Part shown: positions 7,924 through 15,651 of the stretch, piece after piece
How the letters are laid out: each line of letters begins with the position of its first letter
Numbering within the stretch: position 1 is the first letter of the stretch
Assembly: GCA_028709215.1 (NCBI GenBank)
Contig: JAQVXI010000017.1
Coordinates: 1 to 35,950, forward strand
From: Bacteroidales bacterium
Lineage (GTDB): Bacteria > Bacteroidota > Bacteroidia > Bacteroidales > UBA1402
DNA: 35,950 nucleotides
Direction of reading: 5' to 3'
Position numbers and translations under genes: made by a program
The notes under the pieces: model-generated
The model's input: only the letters and a program-made list of their open reading frames with translations
Told to the model about the DNA's origin: nothing
The model's database searches: none

Positions 7924-10900
7924 TTAGAATCCAATGCGACAACCCAGTACATAACTTGTAATCATCATCGTATTGTTGTTTGTACCACCAACCGGATCAC
8001 CTACAGAGTTTGTATTGGCCCAGTTATTCGTATCATCGGGGTTGATGCCGTTTTGTACAACCTTACCACCGAACATAAAAGGATTGAGTACCTGGGTGTA
8101 CAATTGCAAACGCCCGATATCAAATCGATCCAGGAAGTCCTGAGGAACATTGTAAGACAACGAAATGTTGCGCACACTGACAAAAGAACCATCGTTGACA
8201 AAGGTTGCCTGATTGACCGTATTGGTCGAAACCGTTCCTGAGTTGGAATGCAACATGGGCCATTCGGCATTTTTGTTGTCCGCTGACCAAAATTCGTTCA
8301 AGCCGGCCTTGCGTACATAGCCAACATACTGACCTCCAGTAGATCCACCGGGGACCAACGAAGAGAAGTATTTTTGACCGACACGTGCATAGACGAAACA
8401 GCTCAATTCGAAATCTTTGTACGTAAAGGTATTGGTCATACCGCCCGTCCATTTGGGACGATCCGTTCCAAGAATCACTTTGTCTTCATCCGTCAATTTG
8501 TAGTCTTGAACCACTTCTTTGGGTTTGTACTGACCCGGAGCAAATTTGTAATTATTGGCTGCCCATTTGGCGATTTCTGCCAAATCTTCGGGTGTATCCT
8601 GCCACAATCCGTCTACTTGATAGTTGCGGAAAACCTGTCTCGGATAACCGATAAACCATCCGTTCCCAACCATGTCTTCTTTGCCATTGACCAGTTCTTC
8701 GAGTTTTTCAACGTTTCTGGACCAACTCAAATCGGTTGACCAACGGAAGTTGTCGTTTACAATGTTTTGGGTATTCAATGTGATTTCAAGACCTTTGTTG
8801 CTGATGCGTCCAATGTTGTCAACAATAAACGGATAACCAACGGGAGGAGCCAGATTGCGTTGCATCAACAAACCATAGGTATCGGACCAGTAACCTTCGA
8901 TGCTACCACCAATACGATTTTTGAGCACGGAAAAATCAAGTCCTAAATTGTATTGTGCCGTTTTTTCCCAGGTTACTTTGGCATTAGCCATTTGATAGGG
9001 CAAAAACGTAACAGCCGGGGAAGTACCAAACACATAGTCGTAAACAGAAAGTGGTCCCATTGAGCTATAGGGGTCGATGGCCGCATTTCCGGTAACACCA
9101 TAACCCAAGCGCAACTTCAACTCATTGACCCAATCAATGTCTTTGATGAAATCTTCTTCCTGCATTTTCCAGGCTGCTGCCAACGAGGGGAATGCAGCCC
9201 ATTTATTGCCTTCGGCCAAAACCGATGCACCGTCGTAACGAATGGTTCCGGTCAAAACGTATCGGTTCAGCAAGGAGTAATTCAAACGTCCCATGAAAGA
9301 AACCATTTGAGTGGCTGAATAACTGGTGCCATACCCGTCGGGCGAGCCGTTTAGGTTGGATGCCAAATCGTACCATTTGGAAGCATCCGTGAGTATCTTG
9401 GATGCAGACAAACTGGAACCTTCATTTTTATTCACCTGAGCCGATTGCATCAAAGTAGCACTAACGCTATGAATACCAAAGGTCTTATCGTAATACAACA
9501 GATTTTCAATCAGGGATTGAGTTCTCTTAGCTGTTTCATAGGAAGCGGCAGCACCTGCGCCGGCCGTAAGCATCCGCAACGTTGACTGCGAACTTTGCCA
9601 GGTGCCACGTGCATAATTATTTAAATTCATACCATATTGAATGCGATATTTCAAACAGGGAGTGAAATTGATTTCACCAAACAAGGTTGTTTGAATATTC
9701 GTATTGCGGCGTTGATCGGCAGACTCATCGATGTCAATCAATGGATTATACAAAGGAGCCGTTTTGTTTCCTCCCGGATAGGTGACCAGGTTACCCTGTG
9801 CATCATACGGTTGAGCCATCACCATTTGAGATAGAGCAACACCATATAAGTCTTTTGCTCCGGTTGCACTACCCGATCGATTGATGGTTCCGTAGTCTTG
9901 TACTCCATCGGATAAGTTCATCGATATACCGGCAGTAAACCATTTTTTTGGAGAAATTTCGGCATTGATTTTTGCGGTTGTACGGGTATACCCTTGGTTA
10001 AGCTGAGTACCCAATGCATCGTAATAACCCAGCGAGACGTAGAGTTTGGACGTTTCGGTTCCTGCACTAACCGCCAATTGATGGTTTTGTGTAATCCCGG
10101 TACGTGTCAACATGTCGACCCAATCGGTCGTTGGGATTTTTGAAGCATTGTAACTGCCACCGGCATAGGCTGCATTAATGGCAGCGATTACTGCATCATC
10201 GGCATTGCCAAACATGGCTAAGTCGGCCGATAAGGTCGGGGTTGTATAATTGGTCGCACCATCTTTGTATGCACCTGCATTGATGTAAGCCTGACGATAA
10301 CGGTCCAGTGATTCACCGGCTGTTGCCCATTCGGTCAACGAGTTGATTCGATCGAAGGAGACACTACCATCGTAGGTGATTTGAACCTCGCCGGCTCTCC
10401 CCTTTTTGGTGGTAATAAGGACGACCCCATTCGCTCCACGCGAACCGTAAATCGCGGTAGCCGAAGCATCTTTCAAAATTTCCATGGAAGCAATGTCGTT
10501 GGGATTGACATCATTGAGCGTACCCATCAAAATGATTCCATCCACAACATACAACGGATCGTTGCTTGCCAAAATGGATCGATTGCCACGAATGGCGACA
10601 CTGGCGATTTCGCCCGGACGAACATTGGATATAATATCCACCCCGGTTGCTTTCCCTTGCATCGCCTGTACCGCATTTTGCACCGGCATGGCTTTGATTT
10701 TTTTCTCGCTGATACTGACCATGGAGCCGGTCACATCCGACCTGCGTTGCGTACCATAACCAACGACTACGTACTCATCCATTTCGGTCACGTCTTCACG
10801 CAATACCAAGGAGAATGTGCGTTGATTTCCAACACGGATTTCCTGGGTCGTATACCCAAGGAATGAGACTCGAAGGACAGAACTACTGCCACTTACTTCA

Positions 10901-11076
10901 AGACGGAATCGACCATCCTGATCGGTGACGGTTCCTTTAGTGGTGCCGACCTCCTGAATGGATGTCCCCGGCAGCGTCATGCCGGATTCATCTTTTACTG
11001 TGCCGGACACGCTGATCTGAGCCACGATTGCCAAAGGCAACAATAAACTCAAAAAAGAAATCAAGATTCTTTTCAT
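7924..11076 (-). CDS. SusC/RagA family TonB-linked outer membrane transporter
   Basis: The 1050-residue protein is the outer membrane channel of a glycan uptake pair, powered by TonB. In order it shows a signal peptide (about 1-19), a carboxypeptidase-D-like regulatory domain (VSGTVKDESGMTLPGTSIQE, about 23-95), the TonB-box region MDEYVVVGYGTQ (about 98-110), a plug with the SusC signature DPLYVVDGIILMGTLNDVNPNDIASMEILKDASATAIYG in pieces around 170-215, and a 22-strand barrel ending in an aromatic residue (GCRIGF). Length and start fit the family. There is no extra N-terminal STN domain, so no sign of direct anti-sigma control. No cognate regulator (HTCS, SusR or ECF pair) is in the window. 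The divergent GH127 gene suggests an arabinose-containing substrate. Confidence 0.95.
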   Translation of the reverse strand: MKRILISFLSLLLPLAIVAQISVSGTVKDESGMTLPGTSIQEVGTTKGTVTDQDGRFRLEVSGSSSVLRVSFLGYTTQEIRVGNQRTFSLVLREDVTEMDEYVVVGYGTQRRSDVTGSMVSISEKKIKAMPVQNAVQAMQGKATGVDIISNVRPGEIASVAIRGNRSILASNDPLYVVDGIILMGTLNDVNPNDIASMEILKDASATAIYGSRGANGVVLITTKKGRAGEVQITYDGSVSFDRINSLTEWATAGESLDRYRQAYINAGAYKDGATNYTTPTLSADLAMFGNADDAVIAAINAAYAGGSYNASKIPTTDWVDMLTRTGITQNHQLAVSAGTETSKLYVSLGYYDALGTQLNQGYTRTTAKINAEISPKKWFTAGISMNLSDGVQDYGTINRSGSATGAKDLYGVALSQMVMAQPYDAQGNLVTYPGGNKTAPLYNPLIDIDESADQRRNTNIQTTLFGEINFTPCLKYRIQYGMNLNNYARGTWQSSQSTLRMLTAGAGAAASYETAKRTQSLIENLLYYDKTFGIHSVSATLMQSAQVNKNEGSSLSASKILTDASKWYDLASNLNGSPDGYGTSYSATQMVSFMGRLNYSLLNRYVLTGTIRYDGASVLAEGNKWAAFPSLAAAWKMQEEDFIKDIDWVNELKLRLGYGVTGNAAIDPYSSMGPLSVYDYVFGTSPAVTFLPYQMANAKVTWEKTAQYNLGLDFSVLKNRIGGSIEGYWSDTYGLLMQRNLAPPVGYPFIVDNIGRISNKGLEITLNTQNIVNDNFRWSTDLSWSRNVEKLEELVNGKEDMVGNGWFIGYPRQVFRNYQVDGLWQDTPEDLAEIAKWAANNYKFAPGQYKPKEVVQDYKLTDEDKVILGTDRPKWTGGMTNTFTYKDFELSCFVYARVGQKYFSSLVPGGSTGGQYVGYVRKAGLNEFWSADNKNAEWPMLHSNSGTVSTNTVNQATFVNDGSFVSVRNISLSYNVPQDFLDRFDIGRLQLYTQVLNPFMFGGKVVQNGINPDDTNNWANTNSVGDPVGGTNNNTMMITSYVLGCRIGF

Positions 11077-11368
11077 CAGTAATTAGATTTAGGTTATTAA
11101 TCGTTGAGCTGCTGCCAACTTCACTGCAATGTTACTGAGCTTTGAATCCAAAAATGTTTGAAATTTGATATATAATGTTTGTTTTTTGATATTAATACAT
11201 GTTAAAATGCCAAAAATCGAAGATTGAATCGGTATATACAATTGGTGATTATAGAGCTGTACACATAGGATATTACATAGAAGTATCTCCATTGCATACT
11301 TGTTGATTATTGATGACACATAGGGGTTTTCCCCGAACGATTCGTATATAAATTAAACTGCACGAATT
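11077..11368. promoter_or_regulatory. Divergent control region between SusC and GH127 genes
   Basis: This 292-base AT-rich gap separates two divergent genes. A near-match to the -7 box for the SusC side reads TAACATTG on the minus strand (11127-11134), which would leave a leader of about 45 bases. Toward the GH127 gene there is a perfect GGGGTTTTCCCC inverted repeat (11323-11334) and an ATTCGT/ACGAAT inverted repeat (spanning about 11340-11367) that ends at the start codon. No convincing -7 box was found for the GH127 gene. No small gene was recognised here. Confidence 0.4.
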
Positions 11369-13321
11369 ATGAGCATAAGAAAGAGAAATATCGCTTTATC
11401 GATGGGACTGTTTTACCTATTGGCCTGCATACCTATTATAGCACAGTCCCAGTATCCCGGCCAACACGTAGACAAGCTAAACAAAAACCTAGTATCCCCC
11501 ATCAAAGCATACGCATTTGATCTGAAAGATGTCCGATTATTGGATTCACCTTTCACAGAAAAGATGGAACTTCACAGCAAATGGATTCATTCACTGGGCG
11601 TCGATCGTCTGCTTCACAGTTTTAGAACCAATGCCGGCGTATATGCCGGTTTGGAAGGAGGATACGATCGTGTTGAGAAACTGGGAGGTTGGGAGTCTTT
11701 GGATTGTGAACTAAGGGGACATACCACCGGACATATTCTTTCTTCATTGGCCTTATTCTACGCTACCACTGGAAACATCCAACACAAACAACTGTCGGAC
11801 AGCCTAGTGAAGGGACTATCGGAAGTTCAAACAGCGTTGAATCAGGAAGGGTATTTGAGTGCTTTTCCACAAAATCTTATCGATCGGAACATTGCAGGTC
11901 AACGCGTATGGGCGCCATGGTATACGCTACACAAACTACTGTCCGGGTTGATTGATCAGTATTTGTATTGTGACAATCAGGAAGCACTTAGAGTAGCCTC
12001 AGGAATGGGTCATTGGGCTTTCAAGAAGCTTTCTATATTAACTCCGGAACAACGAAAACGAATGCTGCGCAACGAATTTGGGGGCATGAATGACGCATTC
12101 TATGCCTTGTATTCCGTCACTTCCAACGAACAATATCACTGGCTTGGTGATTTTTTTTACCACGAAGATGTACTGGATCCACTCAAAGAAGCGGTGGACA
12201 ATCTGGAGAATAAACACGCGAATACACTGATTCCAAAACTGATTGGTTTGGTTCGGGCCTATGAAATGGGAGCATCCGAGGAAAACAAAACCATTGCTGA
12301 ATTTTTCTGGAACACCGTTGTTGATCATCACACTTTCGTTACGGGAGGAAACAGCGATAAGGAGAAGTTCTTCAAGCCGGATCATCAATCCAAACACCTT
12401 AGCGGGTATACTGGTGAAACTTGTAACGTTTACAACATGCTTAAGTTGACTCGTCATTTGTTTTGTTTGGAAGCCGATGTGAAGCTGGCCGATTACTATG
12501 AAAAGGCCTTATTCAACCATATCCTCGGTCAGCAGGATCCATCCTCCGGAATGGTCTCCTACTTTTTACCCATGCTACCGGGTGCGCACAAAGTTTACAG
12601 CACATACGACCAATCATTTTGGTGCTGTGTAGGAACCAGTTTTGAAAGCTACGCCAAATTTGGTGAAGCCATTTACTACCACAAAGATTCCGATGTATTT
12701 GTAAACCTTTTTATTCCTTCTCGATTAAAATGGAAAGAACAAGGAGTGGAAATCACGCAACAGACTCAATTTCCGAAAACGGGGAAAAGCGTTTTTACGA
12801 TTCATACAGACGCTGACCGTTCATTGACCCTACACCTTCGTTACCCATCCTGGGCGACGAATGGAGTGTCGTTAAAGATTAATGGTCAAAACGTAGTCTG
12901 TGTGGAAAATCCCGGTTCGTACATTCACCTCCATCGCGAATGGAAACAAGGCGATCGAATCGAATTGGATTTCCCAATGTCTTTGCACATCGAAGCATCC
13001 GACGACAATCAATGGGTTTCAATTCTATATGGTCCCCTCGTTCTTGCTGCAGAGCTGGGTGCCGATCAAATGGAAAACCCTGCACCTTTTTCAGATCCCC
13101 ATAAACACAATGACTACTACACCTATGATTATAAGGTTCCGACGCATTTTACAAGTACGCTTGCAACAAAAGGCAAGCCCGTCTCGGATTGGTTGTTACC
13201 AGTACCGGGACAGGCGATGAGATTCAAAACCGATGCAAGCCAATGCGGAAAGGAATTAAGCTTCCGTCCGATTTCTGAGCTGCATCACCAACGCTACTCG
13301 GTCTACTGGAAACTTGAATAA
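11369..13321 (+). CDS. GH127 family beta-L-arabinofuranosidase (DUF1680), secreted
   Basis: The 650-residue protein should remove beta-L-arabinofuranose from plant glycans such as pectin side chains or hydroxyproline-linked oligo-arabinosides. A signal peptide (about 1-26, ending IIAQ) leads into the alpha/alpha-barrel: LDSPFTEKME, LGGWESLDCELRGHTTGHILS, and GGMNDAFYALY. The zinc and catalytic site known from the family is complete: Glu350 and Cys352 in GETCN, then Cys419 and Cys420 in FWCCVGT, the first of which is the expected cysteine nucleophile. The C-terminal part is the usual beta-sandwich (WVSILYGPLVLAAE). It is divergent from the SusC/SusD operon and overlaps the 3' end of the convergent hydrolase gene by 19 bases. 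Other activities occur in relatives, so exact specificity is inferred. Confidence 0.88.
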   Translation: MSIRKRNIALSMGLFYLLACIPIIAQSQYPGQHVDKLNKNLVSPIKAYAFDLKDVRLLDSPFTEKMELHSKWIHSLGVDRLLHSFRTNAGVYAGLEGGYDRVEKLGGWESLDCELRGHTTGHILSSLALFYATTGNIQHKQLSDSLVKGLSEVQTALNQEGYLSAFPQNLIDRNIAGQRVWAPWYTLHKLLSGLIDQYLYCDNQEALRVASGMGHWAFKKLSILTPEQRKRMLRNEFGGMNDAFYALYSVTSNEQYHWLGDFFYHEDVLDPLKEAVDNLENKHANTLIPKLIGLVRAYEMGASEENKTIAEFFWNTVVDHHTFVTGGNSDKEKFFKPDHQSKHLSGYTGETCNVYNMLKLTRHLFCLEADVKLADYYEKALFNHILGQQDPSSGMVSYFLPMLPGAHKVYSTYDQSFWCCVGTSFESYAKFGEAIYYHKDSDVFVNLFIPSRLKWKEQGVEITQQTQFPKTGKSVFTIHTDADRSLTLHLRYPSWATNGVSLKINGQNVVCVENPGSYIHLHREWKQGDRIELDFPMSLHIEASDDNQWVSILYGPLVLAAELGADQMENPAPFSDPHKHNDYYTYDYKVPTHFTSTLATKGKPVSDWLLPVPGQAMRFKTDASQCGKELSFRPISELHHQRYSVYWKLE

Positions 13322-14595
13322 TCCGACGCGATAAACTGTACAATTCGCTCAACCAGCCCATCCGTTAGCGGCAACTCAGGCTGGTTGTATGTAGCCAAAT
13401 TGGCGCTCCGATCGGTCGGTGCGGTTTTCAATACATGATTCATCCCATCCAATACACATAGATGCGCTTTGGGTTGAGCTTCCTTTAGCCGATTGGCCTC
13501 TTCAACCGGAACCTGAACATCCGTTGTGCCTTGTACAATCAGAACAGGAATGGTCATATCTTGAATAACCTCTTGTGGTTTGTATGCAAACCAGGAAATA
13601 AGATAAGGCTGTATTGCGGGACGAAACAGCGCCACCAACAGGGATTCTTTTTGCATTTCAGCATCCATGTGAACCCGCTCTCCCGCAGCCAATCGATCAA
13701 TGGCAGGATAGGCCTTCGCACGCAGGGCTTCGGGATACGCTTTTAATTGCTCCTTCAGCAACTCGTCCGCACTGCGACCCGGACCGGATATAGAAATCAT
13801 TTTATCTGCCTTATCCGCAGCCAGCATGCCGACCAAAGAGCCCTCGCTGTGTCCGATCACCACACATTGCGAAAAACGGCCATCCGCAGCCAACAACTCC
13901 AACCAGGCGCGTGCATCGTTCACATAATCATCAAATCGAAGTTGGTCTTCGCTTTCGACTGCCGCTGCACTGTGCGCAATGCCTCGTTTGTCGTAACGCA
14001 AGGAAGCAATACCACGATTGGCCAATTCGTGCGCCAGCATTTTATAGGCGTTGTGTGTCATGCTTGGATTGTTGCCGTTTCGATCCGTCGGGCCGGAACC
14101 GGCTACAATCAAAGCCACCGGAAGGGAATCGTCCGTTTTTGGCAGGGTTAATGTTGCATAAATCGTACCCGTTGATGTTTTCAAACGAAGATCGGACTCT
14201 TCAAACACGGACACCGCTTCCGTCTCTTCGTCAACCCGTACTGGCTGTGTTGAGATTCGATTTAAATCCAACGGAAAAACCTGTCCGGCTTGCGCAAACG
14301 TACCATGAATCACATCCCCATTCAACGTTCCTTCGTACTTCATCCCCGCGACCCGCAATTCAACAATCAGTCGATTCTCCATGTACGATACATGGCTCAT
14401 AACAATGCCGGTAGCAGCCTGATCCGGACTATCCATTGTGGCAGAATAGCCTTCATCGGTCTGTTGAATGTGAAGAATCAATCGCATTGATGCCTCGGAT
14501 ACGTTCAGTGTACCCGACCACGCTCCAACGATGTCGTTTGCAAACAACAAAGAACAAAAACACAAAGCGGCTGATAATACGATGACTCGTTTCAT
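13303..14595 (-). CDS. Alpha/beta hydrolase with N-terminal DUF3887-like domain, exported
   Basis: The 430-residue protein has a signal peptide (about 1-20, ending LLFAN) and a 100-residue beta-rich N-terminal domain (GAWSGTLNV, LILHIQQTDEGYSATMDSPDQ). An alpha/beta hydrolase fold follows, with the oxyanion motif AGSGPTDRNG (about 165-175) and nucleophile elbow GHSEG (Ser250). Asp in VQGTTDVQVP and His in GMNHVLK complete the triad. It is a probable periplasmic esterase or peptidase of the S9-like group; the substrate is unknown. It is the last gene of a three-gene operon, two bases after the Yip1-like gene, and overlaps the GH127 gene tail to tail by 19 bases. The pectin setting makes a carbohydrate esterase possible but not shown. 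Confidence 0.84.
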   Translation of the reverse strand: MKRVIVLSAALCFCSLLFANDIVGAWSGTLNVSEASMRLILHIQQTDEGYSATMDSPDQAATGIVMSHVSYMENRLIVELRVAGMKYEGTLNGDVIHGTFAQAGQVFPLDLNRISTQPVRVDEETEAVSVFEESDLRLKTSTGTIYATLTLPKTDDSLPVALIVAGSGPTDRNGNNPSMTHNAYKMLAHELANRGIASLRYDKRGIAHSAAAVESEDQLRFDDYVNDARAWLELLAADGRFSQCVVIGHSEGSLVGMLAADKADKMISISGPGRSADELLKEQLKAYPEALRAKAYPAIDRLAAGERVHMDAEMQKESLLVALFRPAIQPYLISWFAYKPQEVIQDMTIPVLIVQGTTDVQVPVEEANRLKEAQPKAHLCVLDGMNHVLKTAPTDRSANLATYNQPELPLTDGLVERIVQFIASDYSSFQ

Positions 14596-14597
14596 AA

Positions 14598-15167
14598 TTA
14601 CACGAAATAATGGATGAATACTTTGGATAGTGCTTCTGCCATGATTAACGCCACAATAAATGCAACCGTCGCCCTGCTGCCCTTGAGATCACACGATATG
14701 CTGAACGCATGATACATCAGTGCAACACTCCATATCGTGATGGGTATGGTAATTGCGGTTACAACGAGAAAAGCCGTCGATTCCAAAAGAATACCCGGAT
14801 TGGAAATGATCATTTGCGCATCGGGGGCCTCCGCAAAAAAACCGGCAATGGCCAACAGTAGATACGGCGCTTTTGATAACGTCAGCGTACCCAACAAATC
14901 GATCAAACGAAAACCTTTGGACAGCAACAAAGCAACCAACCAGAATACCAGAATCAAGGCGAGCATACTGAATCCCATATATTGCAGCGCAGTCAGTACA
15001 TCGACGTTCGAGAAATGAACATCTATGACTCCGTCAAAAACAATTCCACTGTACGAGCCGATGATTGACATGGCAAGTATCCCGACCAGTCCCGGAAAAA
15101 ACGCCTGCCAACCGGCGATGCGCGTAAATGGGTTGAATAAACTACTCCAAGATAGATTACTTTTCAT
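14598..15167 (-). CDS. Yip1-like integral membrane protein
   Basis: The 189-residue hydrophobic protein has about five membrane segments (near residues 20-45, 60-85, 90-115, 130-155, 165-188). The start WSSLFNPFTRIAGWQAFFPGLVGIL and the loop WSVALMYHAFSISCDLKGSRATVAFIVALI resemble the Yip1 domain family. Its function in bacteria is unclear; membrane organisation or transport has been suggested for the family. The ATG at 15167 overlaps the last 11 bases of the DUF2089 gene (ATGAAAAGTAA), which suggests translational coupling; another in-frame ATG at 15194 would add nine residues. It is encoded between the regulator and the alpha/beta hydrolase, so the three likely work together. Confidence 0.72.
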   Translation of the reverse strand: MKSNLSWSSLFNPFTRIAGWQAFFPGLVGILAMSIIGSYSGIVFDGVIDVHFSNVDVLTALQYMGFSMLALILVFWLVALLLSKGFRLIDLLGTLTLSKAPYLLLAIAGFFAEAPDAQMIISNPGILLESTAFLVVTAITIPITIWSVALMYHAFSISCDLKGSRATVAFIVALIMAEALSKVFIHYFV

Positions 15168-15420
15168 CGTCGTTGATTTTTTGGATGATTTCATTCAATA
15201 AATTTCGGACAGTCGGATAACTCAATTTCATTTGAGTCGCCATTTCTTTGAGACTTCCGCTGCTCTTGACAAAACGCAGCACAAACTGTTGATCAGCTTC
15301 CGTCAATCGAGCCAACAGTGGTAAATCGTACACTCCGTGCACTTCCGTACCGCAATGCGCACACTTCAGACACGTAACATTGAGTTGCTCCTGGCAACTC
15401 GGACACTGAGTAGGTAGCAT
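15157..15420 (-). CDS. DUF2089 family zinc-ribbon and HTH protein, likely regulator
   Basis: The 87-residue protein begins with a zinc ribbon of two CxxC pairs (CPSCQEQLNVTCLKCAHC in part) and continues with a small helix-turn-helix region (LTEADQQFVLRFVKSSGSLKEMA, then LSYPTVRNLLNEII). This arrangement is the DUF2089 family, whose members often sit at the start of operons for membrane proteins and are thought to regulate them. The ATG at 15420 was chosen because the zinc ribbon follows at once; a TTG at 15450 lies inside the promoter. It is the first gene of an operon with the Yip1-like and alpha/beta hydrolase genes and may control its own promoter. Confidence 0.82.
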   Translation of the reverse strand: MLPTQCPSCQEQLNVTCLKCAHCGTEVHGVYDLPLLARLTEADQQFVLRFVKSSGSLKEMATQMKLSYPTVRNLLNEIIQKINDDEK

Positions 15421-15439
15421 AATTGTATAGTTTATGCCA

Positions 15440-15470
15440 CAAATATACAACTCATATCAATATTCACAAA
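15440..15470 (-). promoter_or_regulatory. Consensus Bacteroidota promoter of the DUF2089 operon
   Basis: On the minus strand, TTTG (15470-15467) and TATATTTG (15447-15440) are separated by exactly 19 bases. This is the textbook -33 / -7 pattern of the Bacteroidota primary sigma factor. Transcription should start near 15434, giving a leader of about 14 bases before the ATG at 15420. Confidence 0.8.
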
Positions 15471-15614
15471 CTAAAAATGAATTTTATTTATGTTACGATT
15501 AATTATATTCATTTCTCGGACATGGATTTCATAGACGTTCAATCAACAAGTACATTTCTGTCAATTTTCCTCAAAATTCAACAAAAATTCCACCTCAATC
15601 GTATCAATTCTATG

Positions 15615-15622
15615 TAATCTTG
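15615..15622 (+). promoter_or_regulatory. Probable -7 element of the pectinesterase gene
   Basis: TAATCTTG matches TAnnTTTG at all but one position and lies 30 bases before the pectinesterase ATG. No clear TTTG is found at the expected -33 position, which would fit a gene needing an activator. The region 15471-15651 holds no recognised gene. Confidence 0.4.
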
Positions 15623-15651
15623 CATCCATTACAAATCAAAACAAAACCGCT

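Noticed and set aside
11089-11319. Open frame of 76 codons in the SusC/GH127 gap
   Set aside because: AT-rich, no family resemblance, and it would run through the control region; it was treated as noncoding.
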